Notes: generated by a model from the letters alone, not told the origin. A stretch of 64,000 nt of DNA from Bacteroidales bacterium (GCA_017618715.1 JAFZTS010000042.1:1-64000); one strand, 5' to 3'; positions 48,254-58,569 are shown, counted from the first letter of the stretch. Translations and numbers: made by a program.

Positions 48254-48802
48254 TCAGGCCTCTTTGATGACTTGGTCAAAATTGAGCTCAAGCGGGGTCT
48301 TGCGACCGAAGATCTTGACGCTCACCTTCAGTTTCTTCTTTTCGTCAGAAATCTCTTCGATAACACCGTCGAAGTCCTTGAAAGGACCATCGTTGACCTT
48401 GATGGTCTCGCCGACCATGAATGTTATCTGGGCTGTCTCTTGTGCGTCGATACGCTCGTCCACATTGCCGAGCATTGCGGCAATCTGGTCATCCGGCAAT
48501 GGTTCAGGCTTCTTGGTTACACGACCCATGAGGAAGTTGACCACATTGGTCGTGTTGGCCAACTGCGCTTGAACCTCGCCCACAAGCTTGCAACGCACGA
48601 AGACGTAACCCGAGAAGAGGACCTTCTCCTTGATGTCTTTCTTATTGCCTTTCTGCACAACAACCTTCTCGGTTGGAACGATTACCTGCTCTACATTGCC
48701 GTTGAAGTCACCGTTCTTGATTTCTGCCTCAAGAAGTTCCTTCACCTTCAATTCCTTGCCACTAATCGCACGAAGGCAATACCATCTGAACTCTACTGCC
48801 AT
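48254..48802 (-). CDS. nusG: Transcription termination/antitermination protein NusG
   Basis: 182 residues. The N-terminal NGN domain begins FRWYCLRAISGKELKVKELL and includes KVLFSGYVFVRCKLVG. The C-terminal KOW motif is VGETIKVNDGPFKDFDGVIEEIS. It binds the polymerase clamp and couples transcription to ribosomes or Rho. It lies 32 bases downstream of secE. No insertion or loop exchange typical of UpxY/RfaH-type paralogues is seen, so this is the housekeeping copy. Confidence 0.97.
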   Translation of the reverse strand: MAVEFRWYCLRAISGKELKVKELLEAEIKNGDFNGNVEQVIVPTEKVVVQKGNKKDIKEKVLFSGYVFVRCKLVGEVQAQLANTTNVVNFLMGRVTKKPEPLPDDQIAAMLGNVDERIDAQETAQITFMVGETIKVNDGPFKDFDGVIEEISDEKKKLKVSVKIFGRKTPLELNFDQVIKEA

Positions 48803-48834
48803 ACTCCAGTCGCTTTAGAAAGGTTAGAGATGAC

Positions 48835-49035
48835 TTAAAGAGAATAGATGAGCTGCATCAGACTGAACTTGGAAGCTCCGAAGGCCATATCCATCGCGAG
48901 GATTACAAGAGCGATAATCACGGAAGCAGTTAATACGACTACCGAGCTGCTGGTCACCTCCTGAAGGGTAGGCCAAGAAACCTTATTGACCAATTCGTAA
49001 TAAGATTCTTTTACGTAGTTGATGATTTTCTTCAT
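48835..49035 (-). CDS. secE: Protein translocase subunit SecE
   Basis: 66 residues, the short single-span form. An amphipathic N-terminal helix (VKESYYELVNKVSWPTLQEV) with the conserved Trp-Pro is followed by one membrane segment (VVVLTASVIIALVILAMDMAF). It clamps SecY in the inner membrane. It lies between tRNA-Trp and nusG, as in most Bacteroidetes. Confidence 0.95.
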   Translation of the reverse strand: MKKIINYVKESYYELVNKVSWPTLQEVTSSSVVVLTASVIIALVILAMDMAFGASKFSLMQLIYSL

Positions 49036-49051
49036 TTTCTTATTTATTTAT

Positions 49052-49127
49052 TGGCACGGGTGGTAAGGTTCGAACTCACGACACCTGGTTTTGGAGACCA
49101 GTGCTCTACCGACTGAGCTACACCCGT
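49052..49127 (-). tRNA. tRNA-Trp (anticodon CCA)
   Basis: The acceptor arm ACGGGTG (5' end at 49127) pairs with CACCCGT. The anticodon loop is CT-CCA-AA flanked by TGGT/ACCA pairing, and the T-loop is TTCGAAC. Discriminator G and an encoded CCA (49054-49052) complete the 3' end. It lies between tuf and secE. Confidence 0.95.
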
Positions 49128-49196
49128 AGAATGCGAACTACCTGCGCACGGGGCGCTGATAGTCCGCAAAAGTGAATACTCGTTGCAATCAGGAGA

Positions 49197-50375
49197 TTAG
49201 AGAATCTCGGTGATCTGACCTGAACCTACGGTGCGGCCACCCTCGCGGATAGCGAACTGCAGACCCTGAGCCATAGCAACTGGGGTAATCAGAGTAACGT
49301 CGATGGTTACGTGATCGCCAGGCATTACCATCTCAACACCTTCTGGGAGCATGATCTCGCCAGTAACGTCCATGGTGCGGAGATAGAACTGTGGACGATA
49401 GTGGTTGTGGAATGGAGTGTGACGGCCACCCTCTTCCTTCTTGAGGACGTAGATCTGAGCCTTGAAGTGATCGTGAGGAGTTACGCTGTTGGGCTTGCAG
49501 AGCACCATACCACGCTTAACCTCGTTCTTGTCAACGCCACGGAGGAGAAGACCAACGTTGTCGCCAGCCTCGCCCTCATCGAGGAGCTTGCGGAACATCT
49601 CGACGCCGGTAACGACGGTGAGACGATCGGCACCAAGGCCAAGGAGCTGTACCTGGTCACCAACCTTAACGATACCGGTCTCGATACGGCCAGTAGCAAC
49701 GGTGCCACGACCAGTAATAGAGAAGATATCCTCGATAGGCATCAGGAATGGCTTGTCAAGAGCACGTGGAGGCAGCTGGATCCAGTTGTCGCAGGCATCC
49801 ATGAGCTCCATGATCTTATCCTCCCACTCGGGCACGCCGTTGAGGGCGCCAAGGGCAGAACCGCGGATGAATGGGGTATCCTCCTCGAAGTTGTACTGGT
49901 CGAGCAGGTCGCGCATCTCCATCTCAACGAGATCGAGCATCTCCTCGTCATCCACCTGGTCGCACTTGTTGATGAATACCACGAGACGTGGAACGTTCAC
50001 CTGGCGAGCGAGCAGGATGTGCTCACGGGTCTGTGGCATTGGGCCATCGGTAGCAGCAACTACGATGATGGCACCGTCCATCTGAGCAGCACCAGTAACC
50101 ATGTTCTTTACATAGTCAGCGTGGCCTGGGCAGTCAACGTGAGCGTAGTGACGCTTCTCGGTCTGATACTCAACGTGAGCGGTGTTGATGGTGATACCAC
50201 GCTCCTTCTCTTCAGGTGCGTTATCAATCTGGTCGAAGGTTTTCACCTCAGAAAGACCCTTCTTAGCGAGTACGAGGGTGATAGCTGCGGTCAGGGTAGT
50301 CTTACCGTGATCGACGTGACCGATGGTACCAATGTTTACGTGTGGTTTCGAACGGTCAAATTGTTCTTTTGCCAT
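49197..50375 (-). CDS. tuf: Elongation factor Tu
   Basis: 392 residues. The GTPase motifs are GHVDHGKT, the switch [19 protein letters not shown] and a GSAL loop. Domains 2 and 3 end in [18 protein letters not shown]. It delivers aminoacyl-tRNA to the ribosome. It lies between tRNA-Thr and tRNA-Trp and is presumably processed from a common transcript started at 50686-50716. No second copy is visible in this window. Confidence 0.98.
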   Translation of the reverse strand: MAKEQFDRSKPHVNIGTIGHVDHGKTTLTAAITLVLAKKGLSEVKTFDQIDNAPEEKERGITINTAHVEYQTEKRHYAHVDCPGHADYVKNMVTGAAQMDGAIIVVAATDGPMPQTREHILLARQVNVPRLVVFINKCDQVDDEEMLDLVEMEMRDLLDQYNFEEDTPFIRGSALGALNGVPEWEDKIMELMDACDNWIQLPPRALDKPFLMPIEDIFSITGRGTVATGRIETGIVKVGDQVQLLGLGADRLTVVTGVEMFRKLLDEGEAGDNVGLLLRGVDKNEVKRGMVLCKPNSVTPHDHFKAQIYVLKKEEGGRHTPFHNHYRPQFYLRTMDVTGEIMLPEGVEMVMPGDHVTIDVTLITPVAMAQGLQFAIREGGRTVGSGQITEIL

Positions 50376-50464
50376 AGTGTTGTAATAATTTTTATTAAAT
50401 GTTTATATTGTTTGGTCTGATTTCCAGAATTTGTCGCCGAGGGCTGTCCGTAAGCACCCTCTTG

Positions 50465-50536
<72 letters not shown>

Positions 50537-50576
50537 AGCATTTTTAAGATAAAAGACACTTGATAGATGTATCTTG

Positions 50577-50649
50577 AGCGGGCAACGAGACTCGAACTCG
50601 CAACATTCAGCTTGGAGGGCTGACACTCTACCAATTGAGCTATACCCGC
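50577..50649 (-). tRNA. tRNA-Gly (anticodon TCC)
   Basis: Acceptor GCGGGTA (5' end at 50649) pairs with TGCCCGC, with one G-T pair. The anticodon stem TCAGC/GCTGA closes CC-TCC-AA. The T-loop is TTCGAGT. CCA is not encoded; the 3' flank TCAAG is the same as in tRNA-Thr. Confidence 0.95.
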
Positions 50650-50685
50650 GGGTTTGGAGCGTATCGTCCCCACGTTTTGCGGGTG

Positions 50686-50716
50686 CAAAGGTAGAAAATT
50701 TATTTTGTTCCACCAA
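50686..50716 (-). promoter_or_regulatory. Promoter of the tRNA-Gly/tRNA-Thr/tuf transcript
   Basis: Minus-strand TACCTTTG (50686-50693) and TTG (50714-50716), 20-base spacer, with transcription starting about 30 bases before tRNA-Gly. The -7 box and the bases just downstream (CACCCGC) are the same as at the rpsL promoter. Confidence 0.8.
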
Positions 50717-50742
50717 ATATTTTTATGATTATTTTAAAAAAT

Positions 50743-50779
50743 CCCCCCAAAAAAGTTGTTTTTTAAGCTTTTTCGGGGG
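50743..50779 (-). terminator. Terminator of the hpf transcript
   Basis: On the minus strand CCCCCGAAAAA pairs with TTTTTTGGGGGG across a short AT-rich loop, followed by ATTTTTT. It lies 77 bases past the hpf stop, just upstream of the tRNA promoter. Confidence 0.8.
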
Positions 50780-50856
50780 AACGTATTGCAAATTTGTCGT
50801 TTCTAAATGTCAAATTGTTGCTTTAAAATCGGTTAAGCATGTGTGAATGGAGTGTA

Positions 50857-51147
50857 TCAATGCCTTTTTTCCTTGGCTTTGATAACCTGACGTTCAAGCG
50901 CCTCGATGGCCTGGCTTGCAGCGTCTTCAAACTTCTCGGCGGTCTTGGAAGCGTAGAAAAGCTCATCGCCTACATGGAGCTTGACGCCCACTTCCCTATT
51001 GGTCTTTTCGGTGGTATTAAGAATTTTCAGCTGAACTTCAGCTACGCGAATTTCCGTGAAACGGTTCATCTTGCCGAGTTTCTTTGTGATGTACGCGTTC
51101 AGTGACTCTGATGTCTCGAAGTTGACGGACTGGATAGTAATCTCCAT
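50857..51147 (-). CDS. hpf: Ribosome hibernation-promoting factor, short form
   Basis: 96 residues, the length of short HPF/YfiA proteins. It begins MEITIQSVNFETSESLNAYI, then KLGKMNRF, and has the conserved basic and acidic pattern of the S30AE fold (VEL-type strand VAEVQLKILN, then DELFYASKTAEKFEDAASQAIEALERQV). It binds the 30S decoding region in stationary phase. It sits between the xer gene and the tRNA/tuf block, its usual place in Bacteroidetes. Confidence 0.93.
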   Translation of the reverse strand: MEITIQSVNFETSESLNAYITKKLGKMNRFTEIRVAEVQLKILNTTEKTNREVGVKLHVGDELFYASKTAEKFEDAASQAIEALERQVIKAKEKRH

Positions 51148-51211
51148 AATGGTCTCCTTTCTTTAAGATGTTAAAGTTAACTTGATGTTTATCACGTATG
51201 GCCTCTCCGCA

Positions 51212-52102
51212 TCATTTCGCACGGGGATGGGCCTGTTTGTAGTTTTCTATGATGTCTTTTGGCGTAAGGTGCGTATAGACTTCCGTCGATTGGAGGGAAG
51301 CGTGACCAAGCAGCTCCTTGACGGCCATCAGGTCGGCACCTTCGGCCAGCATGTTGGTGGCAAACGAGTGCCTCAGCACATGTGCTCCCTTGCGCGACAG
51401 CTGCGGCAGGTGTTCCAGGTATTTATGCGCCAAGGCATAAACCTTCTTCGGTGAGAGCGGTTTGCCGTCGATGTCGGTGAAGAAGTACTCCGTCGTCGTT
51501 CCCACTTCGGCATCCCTCCGATCGCGGTATTGGGCGATAAGGGCTTCCAGCTCGGGCCCCGTAGGAATCAACCGTTCCTTGTTCCCTTTGCCTCTCACCT
51601 TGAGCTGATGGCCTTCGAGATCGACGTCACGATCCTGAAGGTCGGCTGCCTCCGAGCGGCGCATGCCTGTCGAATAGAACATGTCGATGAGAAGATGGTC
51701 GCGAATGCCCTCGAAGTCCTCCCCGTAATCGACATCGTCAATCAAATAATCCATCTGGTCTTCGCTGATCCAAACGGGCAGCGCCTTGGGCACTTTGGGC
51801 GAAGGCAGAAGCGTGAGTGGATTGGCGCTGATCAACCCCTGACGCCTCAGGTAGCGATAGAAGCTGCGGAGGCAGCATATCCTGCGCTTGATGCTTGAAG
51901 CAGCTTGATGCCGCTTGCCCATTTCGGCCATCCATCCCCTGACCATATTAAGATCGGGCTGGAGCGGGTCGAACGAACCTGTCGTGCGCGTCACAAAATC
52001 CTCGAAGTACTCCAAGTCATCCGAATAAGCCTCGACCGTGCGATTTGAATAGTTCCTCTCATACCGGATATATTTTAAAAAGGAGAGGATATGTCCATTC
52101 AT
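51212..52102 (-). CDS. Tyrosine recombinase XerC/XerD
   Basis: 296 residues, typical for Xer. The N-terminal SAM-like DNA-binding domain starts FLKYIRYERNYSNRTVEAYSDDL. The catalytic residues are Arg in STGMRRSEA, Lys in KGNKERLIP, His-x-x-Arg in HVLRHSFAT, His in LGHAS and the nucleophile Tyr in STEVYTHL. It resolves chromosome dimers at dif with a partner recombinase. Its fixed place beside hpf marks it as a core gene and not an integrase of a mobile element. A -7 box (TATATTTG, 52157-52164) lies upstream, with no clear -33 partner. Confidence 0.92.
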   Translation of the reverse strand: MNGHILSFLKYIRYERNYSNRTVEAYSDDLEYFEDFVTRTTGSFDPLQPDLNMVRGWMAEMGKRHQAASSIKRRICCLRSFYRYLRRQGLISANPLTLLPSPKVPKALPVWISEDQMDYLIDDVDYGEDFEGIRDHLLIDMFYSTGMRRSEAADLQDRDVDLEGHQLKVRGKGNKERLIPTGPELEALIAQYRDRRDAEVGTTTEYFFTDIDGKPLSPKKVYALAHKYLEHLPQLSRKGAHVLRHSFATNMLAEGADLMAVKELLGHASLQSTEVYTHLTPKDIIENYKQAHPRAK

Positions 52103-52273
52103 AGCAGTATTCTCTATGGGTTAATTGACAACAAAGGCCGATTATTTGTGACACCGCAAATATAAGCAATAAATTTCATCATACGAAAAATAAAATGTGA
52201 AAAATGAAAAAAACTGCTCATATTTTCCTATTTGTGCATGTTTTGCCACCTCACACACATCAAAAACCGCTGT

Positions 52274-53290
52274 TTATGCATGCGTACGCAACTTATTCAC
52301 GGTTCGTGTGGGCTTGACGAACTTGCGATACAGCTTCAGGTAGAGCGGCACGCTTCGGTTGATGAGCGTGAACTTGTAACGTTCGGTCTTGTTCAAGTAC
52401 TTGTTGACCGAAAGCGGATAGTACGGCAGCGACTTGTAGTCGCCCGGGAACTCATACAACCCGCAACGGCAGAGGTTCGACAATGCCTGAGAGAAGAGAT
52501 AGGACACGCGGTTGATGAACGTGTAACGGATGGCCGACTCGATCTGCGTGTGCTCCATGGCGAAATCCCAAAGAATCTGGCAGATGTTGAGCAGGTCGTC
52601 GGTCTTCTTGGGATTCTTGCTGAAGGTAATCGAAGCCTGACGCTGATAGAAGTTATATACGTTGATGTTCTCGAATGCGATACGACGGGCAAAGAAATAA
52701 GCCCTGGGAGTGAACTCCTGATCTTCGTGGAAAGCACCCACGAGGAACTGCAATCCGTAGCGCTCGACGAAGCCACGACGATAGATGGCAGCCCAGGCGG
52801 CAGCCGGCATTCCGCACTTGAGCAGGAACTCCTCGCCCTTCACCGTGCGTCCGTTCGTCTTGTCAATGATCTTGTAGGGCACCGACGTTCCCTTGTCCTC
52901 GTCCACCATATTGAGACCGAAGCAAAGCACATCGAGGCGCTCCTTCTCAGCCCTTTCGAGCAGACGTGGTGCGAAACACGCCTCAAGGCTGTCGTCGCCA
53001 TCGACCCACCACACGTAGTTGCCGCGAGCCTTCTTGAAGCCGGCGTTGCGTGCGGCACTGAGGCCCTGATTCTCCTGGTCGATGATGATGACGGGAGCCC
53101 TTTTCGAGTCCGATTGCGCCTCACGTGCCAGAAAGTCCTCCAGCACCTTGCGCGAATCGTCGGTCGAGCCATCGTTGACGCAAATGATTTCATAGTCCTC
53201 GGGCTCAAGTCCCTGGTTGCGGACCGATGCCAGGCATCGGCCAAGCCATTTGGAAATGTTATAGATAGGAATGATGAAACTGAGTCGCAT
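52274..53290 (-). CDS. Family 2 glycosyltransferase
   Basis: 338 residues. The GT-A N-terminus is MRLSFIIPIYNISKWLGRCL, then EIICVNDGSTDDSRKVLEDF, ENQGLSAARNAGFKKARGNYVWWVDGDD with the metal-binding Asp motif. The C-terminal part is helical and basic. It should transfer a sugar from a nucleotide donor to a growing surface glycan at the cytoplasmic face of the inner membrane. It is the last gene of the run that starts at uvrA; 58 bases separate it from the next transferase gene. Confidence 0.88.
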   Translation of the reverse strand: MRLSFIIPIYNISKWLGRCLASVRNQGLEPEDYEIICVNDGSTDDSRKVLEDFLAREAQSDSKRAPVIIIDQENQGLSAARNAGFKKARGNYVWWVDGDDSLEACFAPRLLERAEKERLDVLCFGLNMVDEDKGTSVPYKIIDKTNGRTVKGEEFLLKCGMPAAAWAAIYRRGFVERYGLQFLVGAFHEDQEFTPRAYFFARRIAFENINVYNFYQRQASITFSKNPKKTDDLLNICQILWDFAMEHTQIESAIRYTFINRVSYLFSQALSNLCRCGLYEFPGDYKSLPYYPLSVNKYLNKTERYKFTLINRSVPLYLKLYRKFVKPTRTVNKLRTHA

Positions 53291-53348
53291 CTTCTATAAA
53301 TCTTATATATTATTATTATCGTACAGTAATAACGCGAAAAGCCGCGAT

Positions 53349-54215
53349 TTATTGCGTTGACTCCTTACGAAGTTTGTAAAGTTCATAATCGACCAGCATC
53401 CTGTAGCGCAGTCCTTGGCGCGTGTGCCAGTACCACCCAGGATAGCCGTCGAGGAATCCGCCCATGAAGATGTAGCGGCTGATAAAGTAAATAATAGGAC
53501 GGACGAAGAGCGGACAATGGGCATAGAGCCGCTTGACCCATCGTTTACGTTCGGCACCAGTGCCGAACAAGCGGCCTCTGACCTCGGCGGCACCCACCTT
53601 CTGGCGCTCCATCTGCAACATATTGCGCGCCTCACGTTTGGCATAACCCTGATGCTTGGCCCACCACCAGTCGAGGTCGCGCAGATTCCAGTCGGTCTGG
53701 TCGCCGTCCCAATAAACCGTCTCTCCGCTCAAGACGATGAGGTGTTCGTCCATCAGCTTGTCTTCGCAACGCCCGAATCCGCGACGAACAATCTTGATTT
53801 GAGGCGCAGGATACCACCCACCATGCTTCAGCGGCCTTCCCATGAAGATGATCTGTTTGTTGACATAGACTCCATTCACGTCGTCGGGTAACGTCGGCAG
53901 CTGTTGTTCGGCCAGTTCGGCCAAATGGTCGGAAATGATCTCGTCGGCATCCAGACGCCAAATCCACTGGTTCGTGATGGGGATATTGTCGATGGCCCAA
54001 TTGAACTGTTCGGCCTGATAGGTGAAAGGATGCTGGACGACGTGGGCACCAAGCCTTTCGGCAATTTGGCAAGTCATGTCGGAACTGTATGAATCCACCA
54101 CCCAGATATCACGGCACACCTTCCGAGCCGAAAGGATGCAGCGCTCCAGGTGGAGCTCCTCATCTTTGGTGAGTATGATACATGCAATGTCCAACATAGT
54201 CTGACAATGGTTCAT
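53349..54215 (-). CDS. Family 2 glycosyltransferase, WaaE/KdtX-like
   Basis: 288 residues from the ATG at 54215, which overlaps the stop of the acetyltransferase gene (ATGA). Longer frames upstream run through that gene and are unlikely. It has ACIILTKDEELHLERCI, DIWVVDSYSSDMT and WIWRLDADEIIS, the pattern of WaaE-like transferases that add a hexose to lipopolysaccharide core or O-chain. The C-terminus has a hydrophobic segment (RPIIYFISRYIFMGGFLDGYPGW), a likely membrane contact. The acceptor is unknown. Confidence 0.88.
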   Translation of the reverse strand: MNHCQTMLDIACIILTKDEELHLERCILSARKVCRDIWVVDSYSSDMTCQIAERLGAHVVQHPFTYQAEQFNWAIDNIPITNQWIWRLDADEIISDHLAELAEQQLPTLPDDVNGVYVNKQIIFMGRPLKHGGWYPAPQIKIVRRGFGRCEDKLMDEHLIVLSGETVYWDGDQTDWNLRDLDWWWAKHQGYAKREARNMLQMERQKVGAAEVRGRLFGTGAERKRWVKRLYAHCPLFVRPIIYFISRYIFMGGFLDGYPGWYWHTRQGLRYRMLVDYELYKLRKESTQ

Positions 54216-54757
54216 TGGTCCAACGACCTGATCACAACGGCAGGATTCCCGCCCACTACGGTGCGTGGAGCAACATCCTTGAAGACACAGGCACAAGCTC
54301 CGACGACGGCACCTTCGCCAATCGTCACACCCATATTGATAAATGCCCGGGTGCCCGCCCAAGCACCCTTTTCGAACCTCACGGGAGCCACCACAAGCCC
54401 CGTCCGGGCATTGTTCGGCGTGCCTGTTTCATGCCCCGCCGTGCAGACGTAGGCATACTGCGAGAGGCAGGCATCGTCATCGAGTGTCACACGGGCCTGG
54501 TTATAGACGATGACATGCGGACCGACACATGCGCCCCTTCCCATCGTCAACAGCCACGGAACCCATACCTTGGCCGAAGCATAGACCTCAGCACTCCACG
54601 CCACATCGGCCCCGAAGAGCTTCAAAAGCGCGATGCGCCATAGTCGAAAGACCTTGGTGCCGAAAGGACGAAACAGGCAGAGACGCACCACGCCCCATAA
54701 CGCGCGTTGCACCTTGTTACCAAGAGTAACGTGTCCTATCGTCTGTTTCGGATACAT
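54212..54757 (-). CDS. WcaF-family acyltransferase (left-handed beta-helix)
   Basis: 181 residues. It shows NKVQRALWGVVRLCLFRPFG, LKLFGADV, a hexapeptide-repeat core (GRGACVGPHVIVYNQARVTLDDDACLSQYAYVCT) with the catalytic His in TAGHETGT, and FINMGVTIGEGAVVGACACVFKDVAP. These enzymes O-acetylate sugars of exopolysaccharides. It overlaps the following transferase gene by four bases and lies 12 bases after the preceding one. Confidence 0.88.
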   Translation of the reverse strand: MYPKQTIGHVTLGNKVQRALWGVVRLCLFRPFGTKVFRLWRIALLKLFGADVAWSAEVYASAKVWVPWLLTMGRGACVGPHVIVYNQARVTLDDDACLSQYAYVCTAGHETGTPNNARTGLVVAPVRFEKGAWAGTRAFINMGVTIGEGAVVGACACVFKDVAPRTVVGGNPAVVIRSLDQ

Positions 54758-54769
54758 AGGTTGAACTGT

Positions 54770-55510
54770 TTATCCCAAAAACCTCCACTTGAAGTATTCT
54801 TTCACCCATCGCCAGGAGATGTGCTGCGACTGCACACCGAGATATTCGCCCTTGACGATGCGTTGGCTCAAAAGTCGCGCATCACGTTCCTCCTCCTGCG
54901 TGATGATGACGGGCACATCGACGACGGCGATGCACTCGGGACCCGACTCATAATAGAGCTTGTACTCCAAAGCATAATCGGCACCCAGGGGATAGTCGAG
55001 GTCGAAACGGCAGACATCGGCGCGAATGAAAGCCGACGCCACGCCGAAAGCCGGCTCGTGGGGGATCACGGTCACCGGCTTGGCGGCTTCCACGATGGAG
55101 TCTCCACCCATCGCCCTCTCCTTCATCACACCGCCGCCGATCATCTTGAGTTTGCCGTAATCCAGCCCTTTCGTCGAAAACACCTTGGCAAGGATCCTAT
55201 CGTCTGCAAACCTGTCGCCGGCATAGAGGAAGAAGAGCCACTGGTCGTCGGTGCCCGTCAGCTCGATGACCTTCCTTGCAGCGTTGTTCATGGCATCGTA
55301 GGTGCCATTGTTTGCCTCGCTGGCCCAATAAGAGATGCGCTCCTCGTACCTCTTGACAACGTCCAAGGTCGTATCGGTCGAACAACCGTCCCAGATGACG
55401 TAGTTCATCCTGGGATACTGCTGGTTCAAGACGGAACATATCGTCCGCTCGATGACGTCGGCATTGTTGTGACAAACCGTGATAACGGTAATAAGCGGGA
55501 GTTCGGTCAT
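54770..55510 (-). CDS. Family 2 glycosyltransferase (WcaA/EpsE-like)
   Basis: 246 residues from the ATG at 55510, which lies 2 bases after the uvrA stop; the longer frame would overlap uvrA. The N-terminus is MTELPLITVITVCHNNADVIERTI, then YVIWDGCSTDTTLDVVKRY and SEANNGTYDAMNNA, followed by FLYAGDRF in the place of the usual DxD. This resembles transferases of capsule and colanic-acid clusters. Close packing with uvrA means one message carries a repair gene and surface-glycan genes. Confidence 0.88.
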   Translation of the reverse strand: MTELPLITVITVCHNNADVIERTICSVLNQQYPRMNYVIWDGCSTDTTLDVVKRYEERISYWASEANNGTYDAMNNAARKVIELTGTDDQWLFFLYAGDRFADDRILAKVFSTKGLDYGKLKMIGGGVMKERAMGGDSIVEAAKPVTVIPHEPAFGVASAFIRADVCRFDLDYPLGADYALEYKLYYESGPECIAVVDVPVIITQEEERDARLLSQRIVKGEYLGVQSQHISWRWVKEYFKWRFLG

Positions 55511-55512
55511 GT

Positions 55513-58500
55513 TCAGTTGAATTTCGAACGAAGATAGCGTGCTGTGTAGGAATTGTCGCAGGCACAAAGGTCACGCGGCGTGCCTTGGAAGACGAGATGG
55601 CCTCCCTGTGCACCACCTTCCGGCCCCAGGTCGATGACGTGGTCGGCACATTTGATCACGTCCAAATTATGCTCGATAATCACGAGCGTATGGCCACGCT
55701 GCAGGAGGAAGTCGAACGCTTCGAGGAGCACCCGCACATCATAGAGATGCAAACCCGTCGTAGGCTCATCAAAGATGAAGAGCGTCTTGCCCTCAACCGA
55801 TGACGATGCACCGATGTTCGACATCGCATTGCGCGGCCTGTCATCGGCGGCATCGCCCAAATAAAAGGCGAGCTTCACGCGCTGGTTCTCGCCGCCCGAA
55901 AGCGACGACGACGATTGTCCGAGCTTGATGTATCCCAAGCCCACTTTCTGAAGCGGACGCAAACGTCGCACCACATTCTCGGCATAGCCCGCTCCGGGCA
56001 GCCCCTTGGTGTCGCTGTCACCGAAGAACTCAATGGCCTCATCGACGCTCATGTCGAGCACGTCCGAAATGTCCTTGTCCTTGTAGCGCACCTCCAGCAC
56101 ATCACTGTTGAATCGTTTTCCATGACAAGACTCGCACTCGATGACCAGATCGGCCATGAACTGCATCTCAACGGTGATGGTGCCTTCGCCCTTGCACTCC
56201 TCGCATCGTCCGCCTTCGACATTGAACGAGAATGTGGCCGCTGTGAAGCCCAATTGCTTCGACAAGGGCTGTTCGGCAAAGAGCTTGCGTATCTCGTCGT
56301 AAGCCTTCAGGTAGGTAGCAGCGTTCGAGCGCGAAGATTTTCCGATGGGGTTCTGATCGATGAATTCGATGTGCTGCACACGGCGCATGTCACCTTCGAA
56401 ACCTGCAAAAGCACCCGGCGCATCGCTGGCCTCGCCCATCCAACGCAACATGCCGCGATAGAGGATGTCGCGCACCAGGGTCGATTTGCCGGAACCCGAC
56501 ACACCCGTCACCACCGTCATCACCCCGAGAGGGAACTTGACGTTGATGTCCTTGAGATTGTTGTGCACGGCTCCACGCACCTCGATATACGATGACCATG
56601 GGCGCGTAAGCTTCGGCACGGGTATCGTCTCGCGTCCAGTCAGGTAGCGGGCTGTATAACTGTCTCCCTTGGTCAGGTCATAGAGTGGGCCCTGGTAAGT
56701 GATTTCTCCACCATATCGTCCTGCACGTGGCCCCACATCGATCAGCCAATCGGCCGAACGGATGATCTCCTCGTCATGTTCCACCACGATGACCGTATTC
56801 CCCTGATCGCGCAATTCCTTGAGCACATGGATCAGCTGGTCAGTGTCACGGCTATGCAGGCCGATGGACGGTTCGTCGAGGATATACATCGACCCGACGA
56901 GCGCCGAACCCAACGAAGTAGCCAGGTTGATGCGCTGCGATTCGCCTCCCGACAACGAGTTCGACAGTCGATCCAACGTCAGGTACGAAAGGCCTACCTC
57001 CTCAAGGAAGTGCAGACGGCTCTTGATCTCGGCGAGCAATCGCTTGGCGACGATTGCCTCATGCTCCTCCAACACCAGTTGGTCAAACCATCTGACGAGG
57101 TCACTCACCGACATGCGCACCACTTCGGCGATCGACTTGCCGCCCACCTTCACGTAGTCGGCCTCCTTCTTGAGGCGTGAGCCATGGCATAGCGGGCAAA
57201 GCGTCTTGCCGCGATAGCGGGCCTGCATCACGCGGTATTGGATCTTGTAGAGGTTCTCCGACACCATCTGGAAGAAGTCGTCGATACCATAGAGCGTCTT
57301 GCTTTCCTCCCAGCCGGTAATCTCGCTGACTGCATTCTCGCGTGCCGCCTCTTCGCGTTCCTTACGCGACATCACTCCTGCAGGATATCCTTGCCAAAGC
57401 AGGTCCTTCTGCTCCTGTGTCAGCTGGTAATAGGGACGGTGTATCGGGAACGACTGCCCGTCGCTCAGAATCACCTCCCCCGCCCTCGCGATGAAGTACT
57501 TTTTCCACTCCGACATCTTGTCGCCGCGCCATGGGACGACGCAATCCTCATAGAGCGACAACGCCTTGTTCGGAATCACCAGGTCCTCGTCGATGCCCAA
57601 TACTTTGCCGAAACCCTCGCACTTGGGACAGGCACCGGCAGGCGAATTGAAGTTGAACATCATATCCGAAGGCTCCTCGAAGGTCATTCCGTCGGCCTCG
57701 AAACGCTTCGAAAACAGAATCTCCTCGAATGAGGAATCCTTGCCCCACGACTTCAGAATAAACTCCCCGTCACCTTCATAGAAGGCCGTCTCTACCGAAT
57801 CGGCGAAGCGCGACAGCGCAGCCTGATCGGCAAACGGCAACATCACACGGTCGATGACGAGGTTGAAGGGATGCGACTCCACCTCCTCGAGCCGGATGAA
57901 GCGTCCGTTGCTCTCGGCACGCGAAAAGCCGTTCTTGATCAATATCTCGACATGCTTTGCCAACGTGCGGTCGTCGGGCACATCCATACGCACCAGGATG
58001 GCCAGTCGGGTGCCGTCGGGCATCTGCTTGGCACGCGCGATAACGTCTTCCACCGTGTGTTTCTTCACGAGTTGCCCGCTCACGGGGCTGTAGGTCTTGC
58101 CCACGCGTGCAAAAAGCAGACGCAGGTAATCGTAGATCTCGGTCGATGTGCCCACGGTGCTTCGCGGATTGCGCACCACGACCTTCTGCTGTATAGCCAC
58201 CGCTGGCGGTATGCCGAGGATGTAGTCACAATCGGGCTTGCCCATTCTGCCCAGAAACTGGCGGGCATACGACGAGAGCGACTCCACATAGCGGCGCTGC
58301 CCCTCGGCATAGAGGGTATCGAAGGCCAGCGATGACTTGCCTGAGCCCGACAGGCCCGTGATGACCACGAACTTGCCGCGCGGAATCTCGACATCAATGT
58401 TCTTGAGATTGTTCACGCGGGCACCCTTGACAATGATGTTGCCTTCGTCCGTCGGATCGTAGTCGGCCTGGCCGCTTCTTTTCCTCAGTGCCTCTATTTG

Positions 58501-58518
58501 TTCCTCGATTGTACTCAT
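55513..58518 (-). CDS. uvrA: UvrABC excinuclease subunit A
   Basis: 1001 residues from the ATG at 58518 ([16 protein letters not shown]); the longer frame would start inside the promoter (58539-58569). Two ABC ATPase modules: Walker [10 protein letters not shown] near the N-terminus and [11 protein letters not shown] in the second half, with signatures [12 protein letters not shown] and [12 protein letters not shown]. Zinc modules are [16 protein letters not shown] and CEECKGEG with CESCHGKRF. It detects bulky DNA lesions as a dimer and loads UvrB. It is the first gene of a run that continues into glycosyltransferases. Confidence 0.96.
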   Translation of the reverse strand: MSTIEEQIEALRKRSGQADYDPTDEGNIIVKGARVNNLKNIDVEIPRGKFVVITGLSGSGKSSLAFDTLYAEGQRRYVESLSSYARQFLGRMGKPDCDYILGIPPAVAIQQKVVVRNPRSTVGTSTEIYDYLRLLFARVGKTYSPVSGQLVKKHTVEDVIARAKQMPDGTRLAILVRMDVPDDRTLAKHVEILIKNGFSRAESNGRFIRLEEVESHPFNLVIDRVMLPFADQAALSRFADSVETAFYEGDGEFILKSWGKDSSFEEILFSKRFEADGMTFEEPSDMMFNFNSPAGACPKCEGFGKVLGIDEDLVIPNKALSLYEDCVVPWRGDKMSEWKKYFIARAGEVILSDGQSFPIHRPYYQLTQEQKDLLWQGYPAGVMSRKEREEAARENAVSEITGWEESKTLYGIDDFFQMVSENLYKIQYRVMQARYRGKTLCPLCHGSRLKKEADYVKVGGKSIAEVVRMSVSDLVRWFDQLVLEEHEAIVAKRLLAEIKSRLHFLEEVGLSYLTLDRLSNSLSGGESQRINLATSLGSALVGSMYILDEPSIGLHSRDTDQLIHVLKELRDQGNTVIVVEHDEEIIRSADWLIDVGPRAGRYGGEITYQGPLYDLTKGDSYTARYLTGRETIPVPKLTRPWSSYIEVRGAVHNNLKDINVKFPLGVMTVVTGVSGSGKSTLVRDILYRGMLRWMGEASDAPGAFAGFEGDMRRVQHIEFIDQNPIGKSSRSNAATYLKAYDEIRKLFAEQPLSKQLGFTAATFSFNVEGGRCEECKGEGTITVEMQFMADLVIECESCHGKRFNSDVLEVRYKDKDISDVLDMSVDEAIEFFGDSDTKGLPGAGYAENVVRRLRPLQKVGLGYIKLGQSSSSLSGGENQRVKLAFYLGDAADDRPRNAMSNIGASSSVEGKTLFIFDEPTTGLHLYDVRVLLEAFDFLLQRGHTLVIIEHNLDVIKCADHVIDLGPEGGAQGGHLVFQGTPRDLCACDNSYTARYLRSKFN

Positions 58519-58538
58519 TCCAGTGAATAAATGCGATG

Positions 58539-58569
58539 CAAAGATAGGACTTTTGCACCGCATTTCCAA
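58539..58569 (-). promoter_or_regulatory. Promoter of uvrA and the glycosyltransferase run
   Basis: Minus-strand TATCTTTG (58539-58546) and TTG (58567-58569), 20-base spacer, 21 bases before the uvrA ATG. No LexA-like palindrome was noticed here. Confidence 0.78.

Noticed and set aside
49197..50375. Truncated EF-Tu
   Set aside because: 392 residues is only slightly shorter than usual and all GTPase motifs and both beta-barrel domains are complete.
51212..52102. Tyrosine recombinase as integrase of a mobile element
   Set aside because: It sits in the conserved xer-hpf-tRNA-tuf order and has Xer length; no attachment-site repeats flank the tRNA genes.
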